Shown one piece after another: positions 25,516 to 33,571 of a stretch of 58,617 bases of DNA (position 1 is its first letter; each line of letters begins with the position of its first letter). The stretch is from DATGMS01 sp035303945 (GTDB lineage: Bacteria; Bacteroidota; Bacteroidia; Cytophagales; Cyclobacteriaceae), in NCBI GenBank assembly GCA_035303945.1, contig DATGQZ010000045.1, forward strand, positions 1-58,617, written 5' to 3'. The position numbers and the translations under genes are program-made. Below the pieces are notes generated by a model. The model was not told the DNA's origin, made no database searches, and was given only the letters and a program-made list of their open reading frames with translations.

Positions 25516-26631
25516 ATGAGTGAAAAGAAGATTACGGTTGTCATTGTCGGAATGGGATTTGGAAAAGAATTTATTCCCATCTATCAGGCTCATCCAAATA
25601 TTAAAGCCGTTGGTATTTGTACAAGGAACGAAAAGACCATAGATGAGTTGGCTACCAAATTCAACCTGGACAGAAACCTTTGTTTCACCAATTTTGAAGA
25701 TGTGCCTCAAAGAGAGGATGTAGATGCCATTCATATCGTAACGCCTGTGCCAGAGCATGCGAAAATGACACTTGCCTCCCTTAATGCCAATAAGCACACC
25801 GCTTGTACCATCCCTATGGCTATGACCGTAGAAGACTGCAAAGCAATTGTTGAAGCAAAAAGGAAAAGCGGTAAGGTTTACATGATGATGGAAACGGCGC
25901 TTTACACCAGGGAATTCCTATATGGACTTAACCTTGCGGAGACCGGACAACTAGGAAGGATTCAATTTGTCAGAGGTTCTCATATCCAAGATATGAGCAT
26001 GCCGGGTTGGGCAGAATACTGGAAAGGTTATCCTCCAATGCTTAACGGTACCCACGCCATCTCACCACTGTTGAGAATCAACAATACCACAGCGGAAACG
26101 GTGGTTTGCCATGGTTCAGGTAGGTTATCTGAGGACCTGGCTAGCAGATACGGCTCTCCATTCGCTGTAGAAACGGCTACTTTCACCTTGAAAAATACGG
26201 ATGTGGTGGCTGAAGCTACCCGCTCTTTATTCGATGTAGTACGACAATACAGAGAGAGCTACGATGTGTATGGTACCAAGATGTCATTTGAATGGGAGCA
26301 AATAGAAGACGAAAAGCATGCGCTGTTTGAAGGTGGTGAAAGCGCCCGCAGAATTGATGTGCCGGATACCGACGAATTGTTGATCGAGCCGATCAAACAC
26401 TTCACCAAAAGGGAAAAAATCGACGATCCTAACCACGTATCTTTCCTTCAGGGAGCCGGACACGGCGGTTCGCACCCTCATTTGGTACAGGAGTTTGTTG
26501 CTGCGATTGTGGAAGGCCGTGATTCAGCGGTGGATGCTGCCTTGGCTGCCAACTATACCTGTGCGGGTATCTGCGCGCACGAGTCTGCTATGAAAGGCGG
26601 CCTAAGAATTGAAATCCCTCAGTTCGATTAA
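25516..26631 (+). CDS. Gfo/Idh/MocA family protein without the EKP lysine
   Basis: 371 residues from the ATG at 25516; an upstream TTG/ATG region starting at 25450 would add an unrelated extension. No signal peptide, so cytosolic. N-terminal Rossmann domain: ITVVIVGMGFGKEFIPIY (dinucleotide-binding glycines) and VTPVPEHAKM. At about 97-102, where the family normally has EKP with its catalytic lysine, the sequence is CTIPMA. C-terminal domain contains NGTHAISPLL and GHGGSHPHLVQEF with several histidines that could bind metal. It probably acts on a sugar, but the missing lysine leaves simple alcohol oxidation in doubt. Lies between ThuA and the epimerase-like gene. Confidence 0.87.
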   Translation: MSEKKITVVIVGMGFGKEFIPIYQAHPNIKAVGICTRNEKTIDELATKFNLDRNLCFTNFEDVPQREDVDAIHIVTPVPEHAKMTLASLNANKHTACTIPMAMTVEDCKAIVEAKRKSGKVYMMMETALYTREFLYGLNLAETGQLGRIQFVRGSHIQDMSMPGWAEYWKGYPPMLNGTHAISPLLRINNTTAETVVCHGSGRLSEDLASRYGSPFAVETATFTLKNTDVVAEATRSLFDVVRQYRESYDVYGTKMSFEWEQIEDEKHALFEGGESARRIDVPDTDELLIEPIKHFTKREKIDDPNHVSFLQGAGHGGSHPHLVQEFVAAIVEGRDSAVDAALAANYTCAGICAHESAMKGGLRIEIPQFD

Positions 26632-26639
26632 TCATAATC

Positions 26640-26680
26640 ATTCCCGCAGAAGCTGCGCATAGCGATCTGCGGGAATTTTA
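26640..26680 (+). terminator. Terminator-like hairpin with TTCCCGCAGA stem
   Basis: ATTCCCGCAGA (26640-26650) pairs perfectly over 11 bp with TCTGCGGGAAT (26666-26676), followed by TTTTAAA. Contains the same stem sequence as the hairpin at 24507-24536. It may terminate or attenuate before the epimerase gene. Confidence 0.6.
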
Positions 26681-26718
26681 AACCATAACCTGCTATTGCG
26701 GGAGTAAAACCGACTACT

Positions 26719-27576
26719 ATGCAACTAGGAGTAAGTACATTTTTGTGGGTTTCGCCCTTTGACAATGATTCTTTTCATTTGGTCCAGAAGGTCAAGGACA
26801 TGGGCTTCGACCTGATCGAAATTCCGGTAGAAAAGATGGATGTTGATTGGCCAAAGCTTAAGCAAGCCATTGAGGATGCCGGGCTCGCGGTGACTATTAG
26901 TGGTGCGTTTGGACCCGATCGCGACATATCCAGCACTGACCCTGCTATCCGTCAGCAAGGCCTGCAATATATCAAAGATTGTATTGAAATCGCGGCCATG
27001 ATGGGAAGCCCCATTTTTGGAGGACCTTTGTATTCTGCGGTAGGCAAAACCCGTTTTATCTCTGATGAACAAAAACAACAGGAAAGGCAATGGTGCGTGG
27101 AGAATCTAACCGAAGCCGCACAATTCGCAGGGGAGAAAGGGATCATTCTCGGCTTGGAGCCACTGAATAGATTTGAAAGTGACATGGTAAATACGGCGGA
27201 CCAAGCGCTTTCCATTGTCAAAGAAGTTAACCACCCAAACCTTAAAATTGCATTGGATACCTTCCACTGCAATATTGAAGAAAAGAATATCGCCACCTCC
27301 ATCCGAAAAATCGGTAAAGAATGGCTCTGTCACGTGCAGGGCAATGAAAGTGACCGTGGCACACCCGGTACCGGTAATGTGGATTGGGAAGGTATTAAAG
27401 AGGCATTGGAAGAAATCGGTTATGAAGGTGCCGTAGTGATCGAGACTTTTGGTACCGTATCGGAAGAAATCGCTAAAGCCACTTGCATTTGGCGACCCTT
27501 GGCCAATAGCTCTGATGAACTGGCTGAAGAAGGACTTGCTTTTTATAAAAAGCTGTTTAATCCCACCTCTAAATGA
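26719..27576 (+). CDS. Sugar isomerase/epimerase of the D-tagatose/D-psicose 3-epimerase type
   Basis: 285 residues, AP-endonuclease-2-type TIM barrel. The full metal and substrate set of D-tagatose 3-epimerase is present with near-identical spacing: Glu147 (LGLEPLNRFE), Asp180 and His183 (ALDTFHCNIEE), His205 (LCHVQGNE), Arg213 and Glu242 (VVIETFG); GTGNVDW is also conserved. Such enzymes epimerise ketoses at C3, and relatives act on 3-keto-glycosides by epimerisation or beta-elimination. No signal peptide, so cytosolic. In this locus it would handle the keto-sugar produced by the oxidoreductases. Confidence 0.9.
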   Translation: MQLGVSTFLWVSPFDNDSFHLVQKVKDMGFDLIEIPVEKMDVDWPKLKQAIEDAGLAVTISGAFGPDRDISSTDPAIRQQGLQYIKDCIEIAAMMGSPIFGGPLYSAVGKTRFISDEQKQQERQWCVENLTEAAQFAGEKGIILGLEPLNRFESDMVNTADQALSIVKEVNHPNLKIALDTFHCNIEEKNIATSIRKIGKEWLCHVQGNESDRGTPGTGNVDWEGIKEALEEIGYEGAVVIETFGTVSEEIAKATCIWRPLANSSDELAEEGLAFYKKLFNPTSK

Positions 27577-27803
27577 CAAATAGATGGGTACATGATCCTT
27601 TGACCGAAGATTTTCATCTATAGCCAAAGCTCATACCCATTTATTTTTATATCCCATATCGTTTCCTTAGTTACACGAATTTCACTCCGGCAATATTTTT
27701 TCATTTAGAAATCCCTGTACGGCGTTGCGAAATTTGCGTTTTTATTGGTTTTAGTGTCAAGAGGTTTTAAATTGAAGTCGCAACAAAACCCTTAAAAACC
27801 ACC
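27577..27803. other. Intergenic region before the SGNH esterase gene
   Basis: No gene, no T-tailed hairpin and no LacI-type operator is visible; the spacing allows a separate promoter but I could not place one with confidence. Confidence 0.3.
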
Positions 27804-29252
27804 ATGAAACGATATTTGTTTACCATTCTTTTAACACTTGTGGCGATTATCGCCCATGCAGAAGTCAAACTGCCTAAGATTTTTGCTGACCATATGGTAT
27901 TACAGCGGGGCCAGGAAATTCCGATTTGGGGATCGGCAGATCCAAGAGAACGTATTGAGGTCACCTTTAAAGATAAAACCTATACAACACGCGCGGACAA
28001 GGCCGGTAAATGGAAACTAAAAATGGCGCCCTCTGAAGCAGGTGGGCCTTTTGTGTTGACCATAAAAGGCAAAAATACCATCACGGTGCAAGATGTACTC
28101 GTGGGTGATGTATGGCTATTGGGCGGACAATCCAATATGGAGTGGCCATTGAGTCAGACCAATGGAGGCGAAGACAGCATCAAAAATGCTAATTACCCCC
28201 AGATCCGATTGTTTGAAGTAGGTAGGAATGTTAGCATCTTCCCCATAGACGATGTATCCGAAGCAAAGTGGAACCTCACCACGCCGGAGACCATCGCCAA
28301 CTTTTCCGCTATCGGTTACTATTTCGGTAAAAGGATCCATCAGGATCTGAATGTCCCCATCGGTTTGTTGGATATCAACTGGGGAGGGACGGTATCCGAA
28401 GCATGGACAAGTTCTGAAGCCCTGCTGGGCCATCAGGATTTCAAGGACAGGATAGCTTCCTATCAAAAAAACGGTGAAGCAGATTTTAATAATGCAGAAA
28501 ATAAAGGGCCTAATGCTTGGCCGGCAAGCCTATATCACGGCATGCTCGAGCCGGTTATTCCCTTTGCTATTAAAGGTGCCCTGTGGTACCAAGGGGAGTC
28601 CAACGCGCCAAGGGCTTATCAGTACAGGGAAATTTTTCCTTTGATGATCCAGGATTGGCGCAAACAGTGGGGACAGGGTGACTTCCCTTTCTTATGGGTG
28701 CAGCTGGCCAATTTTAAACAGCCTGTAGAGCTACCAAAAGACAGCGATTGGGCTGAACTAAGGGAAGCCCAGAGCATGACGCTTTCTTTGCCTAATACGG
28801 CTCAGGCGGTAATCATAGACCGCGGAGAAGCCAATGATATCCACCCTCGCGACAAGTGGACTGTAGGTGAAAGACTGGCGGTAGCCGCCAAAAAAGTAGC
28901 TTATGGAATGGATGTAGTGCACAGCGGGCCGACCTACAAGAGCATGAAAGTGGAGCAGGATAAAGTTAGAATAACATTTGACAATCTTGGTAGCGGGCTG
29001 AAGATCCAAGACAAGTATGGCTATGTCAAAGGCTTTGCCGTAGCAGGCGAGGACAAGGTTTTTCATTGGGCAAATGCTTATCAGGATGGAAATGAAATTA
29101 TTGTCTATTCAAAGGAGGTTTCTCAGCCTGTTGCCGTCCGTTATGGCTGGGCAGATAATCCGGATGATGTAAATGTCTACAATGCAGAAGGTCTTCCCGC
29201 TTCTCCCTTCCGCACCGATACCTGGGACGGCATCACCGTAGGGAAGAGGTAG
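27804..29252 (+). CDS. Sialate O-acetylesterase-type (SASA) carbohydrate esterase
   Basis: 482 residues with signal peptide (cleavage near IIAHA-E). N-terminal beta-sandwich (VKLPKIFADHMVLQRGQEIPIWG), then the SGNH-type esterase domain: nucleophile Ser110 in WLLGGQSNMEW, oxyanion block ALWYQGESNA, and the Asp-x-His pair in GEANDIHPRDK. This is the sialate 9-O-acetylesterase family, whose Bacteroidota members remove acetyl groups from many glycans, not only sialic acid. Secreted to the periplasm or surface. It is the only carbohydrate-ester-cleaving enzyme seen in the locus; a clear terminator follows. Confidence 0.9.
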   Translation: MKRYLFTILLTLVAIIAHAEVKLPKIFADHMVLQRGQEIPIWGSADPRERIEVTFKDKTYTTRADKAGKWKLKMAPSEAGGPFVLTIKGKNTITVQDVLVGDVWLLGGQSNMEWPLSQTNGGEDSIKNANYPQIRLFEVGRNVSIFPIDDVSEAKWNLTTPETIANFSAIGYYFGKRIHQDLNVPIGLLDINWGGTVSEAWTSSEALLGHQDFKDRIASYQKNGEADFNNAENKGPNAWPASLYHGMLEPVIPFAIKGALWYQGESNAPRAYQYREIFPLMIQDWRKQWGQGDFPFLWVQLANFKQPVELPKDSDWAELREAQSMTLSLPNTAQAVIIDRGEANDIHPRDKWTVGERLAVAAKKVAYGMDVVHSGPTYKSMKVEQDKVRITFDNLGSGLKIQDKYGYVKGFAVAGEDKVFHWANAYQDGNEIIVYSKEVSQPVAVRYGWADNPDDVNVYNAEGLPASPFRTDTWDGITVGKR

Positions 29253-29270
29253 ATACGATGAGTGGTAAGC

Positions 29271-29300
29271 AACCGGCTTCTTTTTGGAGCCGGTTTTTTT
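29271..29300 (+). terminator. Rho-independent terminator at the end of the sugar locus
   Basis: AACCGGCT (29271-29278) pairs with AGCCGGTT (29288-29295) followed by a T-run to 29300. It closes the transcription unit after the esterase. Confidence 0.85.
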
Positions 29301-29412
29301 GGACTTATGCTTCCGTGCAAATCTATTTTAAATGAACGCAAGCTAAGAATGCGTGGAGGGGACGTTCTATTCTCACAAAAAATCCGGTAATTCGTATCTC
29401 AATTTAGGTCTT

Positions 29413-30396
29413 ATGAAGAAAAGAATTGCTTTGGTAACCGGAGGCTTTACAGGGGAATCTGTAATCTCTTTAAAAAGCGCTGCTGTAGTCGAAAAAAATC
29501 TTGATCAGGAGCGATATGAGGTTTATAAGATCCTTATTACCGAGGAATACTGGTACCATGAAGATGCCAAGGGGCAGCAGTTTCCAATAGATAAAAATGA
29601 CTTTTCCTTTCTCCTTGATGGGAAGAAAGTGACCTTTGATGGGGTATTCAATATCCTCCATGGATCTCCAGGTGAAGACGGCAAACTGGCGGGATATTTT
29701 GACATGGTCGGCCTGCCCTATACCACCTGTGACGCCGCTACCTCTGCTATTACGATGAACAAGGGCTACACCAAGTCCATTGTGCAGGATATCGAAGAAT
29801 TAAAAGTGGCAAAATCCCTCCATTTGCTCCACAATCATACGGAGAATAAAGAAAGGGTGCTCAAACAGCTGCGGTTGCCCCTATTTATCAAGCCCAATAA
29901 CGGCGGCAGCAGCATCGGGATGAGCAAGGTAAAATCGCCGGATGAGTTGCAGCCAGCTTTGGATAAAGCCTTTCAAGAAGATGATCAGGTATTGGTGGAA
30001 GAATTTGTTACAGGCAGGGAATTTTCTGTAGGTGCCTATCGAGTCGGGGGCAAAGTGACGGTATTGCCTTCTACCGAAATCATAAGTTCTAAAGAGTTTT
30101 TCGATTTTGAAGCCAAATATACCCCTGGTGTCACTGAGGAGATTACACCCGGAAGATTGACGGAAGAAGAAGTCCAGCGGGTGAACCGTATTGTAGAGGC
30201 GATTTATCTTAAATTGAATTGCAAAGGATCAGTCAGGGTGGATTATTTTCTCGAAACAGGCACCAATGACTTTTATTTTATTGAAATCAATACAGTACCG
30301 GGTCAAACAGAAACCAGCCTGATCTCCCAGCAGGTAAAAGCTACCGGTATGGAGCTGAAGGAATTTTACAGTGCTTTGATTGAGGAGATGTTTTGA
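29413..30396 (+). CDS. ddl: D-alanine--D-alanine ligase
   Basis: Joins two D-alanines with ATP for peptidoglycan precursors; cytosolic. About 327 residues from the ATG at 29413 (KKRIALVTGGFTGESVISLKSA); the upstream in-frame start at 29353 would add 20 non-homologous residues. ATP-grasp features are clear: PLFIKPNNGGSSIGMSKV (about 156-173), LVEEFVTGREFSVG, and the metal/phosphate region FIEINTVPGQTE near 300. Its stop codon lies within a short tandem repeat of GAAGTnn. Confidence 0.94.
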   Translation: MKKRIALVTGGFTGESVISLKSAAVVEKNLDQERYEVYKILITEEYWYHEDAKGQQFPIDKNDFSFLLDGKKVTFDGVFNILHGSPGEDGKLAGYFDMVGLPYTTCDAATSAITMNKGYTKSIVQDIEELKVAKSLHLLHNHTENKERVLKQLRLPLFIKPNNGGSSIGMSKVKSPDELQPALDKAFQEDDQVLVEEFVTGREFSVGAYRVGGKVTVLPSTEIISSKEFFDFEAKYTPGVTEEITPGRLTEEEVQRVNRIVEAIYLKLNCKGSVRVDYFLETGTNDFYFIEINTVPGQTETSLISQQVKATGMELKEFYSALIEEMF

Positions 30397-30429
30397 AGTG
30401 GGAAGTGGGAAGTTTGAAGTAGGAAGTCA
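30395..30429 (+). repeat. Five tandem 7-bp units GAAGTnn
   Basis: Consecutive units GAAGTGG, GAAGTGG, GAAGTTT, GAAGTAG, GAAGTCA begin inside the ddl stop codon (TGA at 30394-30396). A simple degenerate microsatellite. Confidence 0.75.
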
Positions 30430-30624
30430 ATGGCAACTAAATAATAGTGGCCAGTGGATTGCCGGCTGTGGATTCCAAACAATAAGGGCTGAATTCCGCC
30501 ATCAGACATATAACTATATTTTCCATACGCTGGTTTTCGACCTCCGCCTGCCTTCCGATAGAGAGAGTCTTCCGTTCCTTCTTCAATTCTAAACCCAAAA
30601 CTACCATTTCCCCTAAGCACTTGG

Positions 30625-30638
30625 TATCTTTGCATCTT
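30625..30638 (+). promoter_or_regulatory. Perfect -7 box immediately upstream of uvrA (near-leaderless)
   Basis: TATCTTTG at 30625-30632 matches TAnnTTTG exactly and ends only 6 nt before the ATG at 30639, so the transcript would start at or next to the start codon. No SOS-type operator was recognised. Confidence 0.65.
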
Positions 30639-33458
30639 ATGAGCGAAATCGCAGTAACAGAGAAACTTCAGATTGAAAATCTAGATCCCCGGGAATATAT
30701 TATCATCAAAAATGCCCGGGTTAATAATCTCAAAAATCTAAGTGTAGCTATCCCCAGAAATAAGTTAGTGGTGATTACCGGTCTTTCGGGATCGGGCAAA
30801 TCTTCATTGGCTTTCGACACCCTGTTTGCCGAAGGACAAAGGATGTATGTGGAGAGCCTTAACTCCTATGCCCGGCAATTTTTGGGGAGAATGGAGAAGC
30901 CGGATGTTGAATATATTAAAGGTGTATCTCCAGCTATTGCCATACAGCAAAAAGCCACCTCCAAAAACCCCCGATCCACCGTCGGTACGACCACGGAGAT
31001 ATACGATTATCTCAAGCTCCTCTATAGCAGGATCGGCAGGACCATATCGCCCATCAGTGGTGAGGAGGTCAAGCATAATACCGTCACCGATGTGGTGGAC
31101 TATATCAATGCATTTGAAGAAGGGGATAAGGTAATGATCAGCTGTCCCCTCAAAGTATCTGTGGACAGGACAATTGAAAAGGAGCTGGAGATTCTGCTGC
31201 AAAAGGGTTTTACACGGATTCTCATTGATGGAGAGGTCTATTTTGTGGAAGACTTGGTGGCGGATCAGTCTGCTCCTTCAGGAAATATTGAAATTCTCAT
31301 TGACAGGGCAGTAGTAAGGAAGGAAGATGAAGACAACCAGTTCCGCATTGCCGATAGTGTTCAGACCGCTTTTTTTGAGGGGCATGGGGATTGCATTGTG
31401 GAAGTTCCAGGGAAGGAAAGAAAATCCTTCAGCGACCGTTTTGAGTTGGATGGAATGTCCTTTGAACTGCCTTCGGTCAATTTCTTCAGTTTTAACAATC
31501 CCTATGGTGCCTGTAGAACCTGTGAAGGCTTCGGTTCTGTTTTAGGCATCGATCCCGATTTGGTGATTCCTGACAAAAGTCTATCTGTATACGAAGGGGC
31601 CATCGCACCTTGGCGGGGAGAGTCGTCAGGTAAATGGTTAGAGCCTCTGATTAAGAATGGGATCCAATTTGACTTCCCTATTCACCGTGCTTATGAAGAT
31701 TTGGATGAAGACCAAAGGGCATTGCTGTGGACAGGCAACAGATGGTTCAAAGGCTTGAATGACTTCTTTGAATTTGTAGGCAGCAAAATGCACAAAATCC
31801 AATACCGGGTGATGCTTTCCCGCTTCCGGGGAAGGACTACCTGTCCCGACTGCAAAGGCACCCGGCTTAGAAAGGATGCTTCTTACGTAAAAATTGCCGG
31901 CAAATCCATTGCTGATATTGTGTTGATGTCTATTGATAAGGCTTTGGTATTTTTTCAATCCATAGAATTAAATGATACGGAGCGAAAGATAGCCGACCGC
32001 CTGCTCAAGGAAATTATCAACCGCTTAGAATACATAGACAGGGTCGGTCTCGGTTACCTCACGCTCAATCGACTTACCTCAAGTCTTTCAGGAGGTGAAT
32101 ACCAAAGGATAAAGCTGGCGACCTCTCTTGGAAGTGCTTTGGTCGGTTCCATGTATATTCTTGATGAGCCGAGTATTGGCCTTCACCCTAGGGATACGGA
32201 TCGCCTCATTACGGTCCTAAAATCCTTACGGGATCTAGGCAATACAGTCATTGTGGTGGAACATGAGGAAAAAATCATGAAGGCAGCCGATCAGATTATA
32301 GATATAGGTCCCGAAGCGGGGGCGCATGGGGGGCAGCTGGTATTCCAAGGGGACCTCCAGGGCTTGTTGCATCATGGAGACACCTATACCGCCAAATACC
32401 TGCAGGGGGTTGAGAAAATCAGTTCAAAAGAAGCCAGCAGGCCTTGGAAAGACAGCATTTTGATCCGTGGAGCTAGGGAAAACAATCTCAAAAACGTGTC
32501 AGTTCGCATTCCTTTAGGAGTATTGACTGTGGTAACAGGTGTTAGCGGCTCGGGTAAATCTTCATTAATCAAAAAAGTGTTGTATCCGGCCTTGGGAAAA
32601 ATGTTAGGAACGGTCATAGATGAAAAGGGCAAATTTGACAAAATAGACGGAGATTATAAGGAAATTACGCAAGTGGAGTTTGTGGACCAAAATCCTATTG
32701 GGAAATCCTCCCGCTCCAACCCAGTCACTTATGTCAAGGCATATGATGCTATACGTAATCTCTATGCGGAACAAAGTGTGTCTAAGCAGCGGGGCTATAA
32801 GCCTTCTTTCTTTAGCTTTAATGTAGATGGGGGACGCTGTGAAGCTTGTCAGGGGGAAGGTACGCAAAAGATCGAAATGCAGTTTATGGCCGATATTTTC
32901 CTTACATGTGAGTCTTGTAAAGGAAAGCGCTTTAAGCAGGAGATCCTGGATGTGCAGTATAAAGACAAAAGCATTTCGGATGTACTGGACATGACCATTG
33001 ATGAAGCCATGGAGTTTTTCAAAGGCAAAAGTGCTATTACCCAAAAGCTTCAACCGCTGCAGGAGGTCGGTTTGGGTTATATAGGCTTGGGTCAATCTTC
33101 CAACACCCTCAGTGGAGGGGAAGCTCAAAGGGTTAAGTTGGCTTCGTTTCTTGGGAAAAACAACATCAGAGCCAGTGACAAAATTTTGTTTATTTTCGAT
33201 GAACCTACCACTGGCCTGCATTTCCACGATATCCGCAAGTTGTTGCATTCTATTAATGCCTTGATTGATCAAGGCCATTCAGTCATTATAATAGAGCATA
33301 ACACGGAGGTAATCAAATCGGCTGATTGGGTAATTGATTTAGGTCCAGAGGGCGGAGAAAAAGGAGGATATGTCACCTTTGAAGGTACCCCGGAAGATTT
33401 GAAGAAAGTCGAGAATAACTATACTGCCAAATATCTCAGGGAGTCCTTTATGGCTTGA
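30639..33458 (+). CDS. uvrA: Excinuclease ABC subunit A
   Basis: 939 residues from the ATG at 30639 (a TTG at 30621 is in frame but overlaps the promoter element). DNA-damage recognition ATPase of nucleotide excision repair. Two ABC modules: Walker A motifs GLSGSGKSS and GVSGSGKSS, signature LSGGEYQRIKLA and LSGGEAQRVKLA, Walker B with DEPSIGLH and DEPTTGLH. Zinc sites CRTCEGFG with CPDCKGTRL and CEACQGEG with CESCKGKRF. Full length and intact. Confidence 0.97.
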   Translation: MSEIAVTEKLQIENLDPREYIIIKNARVNNLKNLSVAIPRNKLVVITGLSGSGKSSLAFDTLFAEGQRMYVESLNSYARQFLGRMEKPDVEYIKGVSPAIAIQQKATSKNPRSTVGTTTEIYDYLKLLYSRIGRTISPISGEEVKHNTVTDVVDYINAFEEGDKVMISCPLKVSVDRTIEKELEILLQKGFTRILIDGEVYFVEDLVADQSAPSGNIEILIDRAVVRKEDEDNQFRIADSVQTAFFEGHGDCIVEVPGKERKSFSDRFELDGMSFELPSVNFFSFNNPYGACRTCEGFGSVLGIDPDLVIPDKSLSVYEGAIAPWRGESSGKWLEPLIKNGIQFDFPIHRAYEDLDEDQRALLWTGNRWFKGLNDFFEFVGSKMHKIQYRVMLSRFRGRTTCPDCKGTRLRKDASYVKIAGKSIADIVLMSIDKALVFFQSIELNDTERKIADRLLKEIINRLEYIDRVGLGYLTLNRLTSSLSGGEYQRIKLATSLGSALVGSMYILDEPSIGLHPRDTDRLITVLKSLRDLGNTVIVVEHEEKIMKAADQIIDIGPEAGAHGGQLVFQGDLQGLLHHGDTYTAKYLQGVEKISSKEASRPWKDSILIRGARENNLKNVSVRIPLGVLTVVTGVSGSGKSSLIKKVLYPALGKMLGTVIDEKGKFDKIDGDYKEITQVEFVDQNPIGKSSRSNPVTYVKAYDAIRNLYAEQSVSKQRGYKPSFFSFNVDGGRCEACQGEGTQKIEMQFMADIFLTCESCKGKRFKQEILDVQYKDKSISDVLDMTIDEAMEFFKGKSAITQKLQPLQEVGLGYIGLGQSSNTLSGGEAQRVKLASFLGKNNIRASDKILFIFDEPTTGLHFHDIRKLLHSINALIDQGHSVIIIEHNTEVIKSADWVIDLGPEGGEKGGYVTFEGTPEDLKKVENNYTAKYLRESFMA

Positions 33459-33479
33459 TAATATGGAAATTTTTGCCCA

Positions 33480-33560
33480 TTAGCCCTTGAGAAGGAAAAA
33501 GTACAAAAAGGCGGATAGAAAGAAAAGAAGGGTAGATATTATTCTAATAAAGGTTTTCAT
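33480..33560 (-). CDS. Possible 26-residue single-helix membrane peptide
   Basis: An ATG at 33560 opens a frame of 26 codons (MKTFIRIISTLLFFLSAF then LYFFLLKG) that ends at a TAA at 33480-33482. It starts 11 nt after the stop of the preceding minus-strand membrane protein gene, has one strongly hydrophobic helix with a basic N-terminus and fits the short gap before the convergent uvrA stop. No homology can be judged at this length; position and composition are the only support. Confidence 0.4.
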   Translation of the reverse strand: MKTFIRIISTLLFFLSAFLYFFLLKG

Positions 33561-33571
33561 CTATTGATGGA

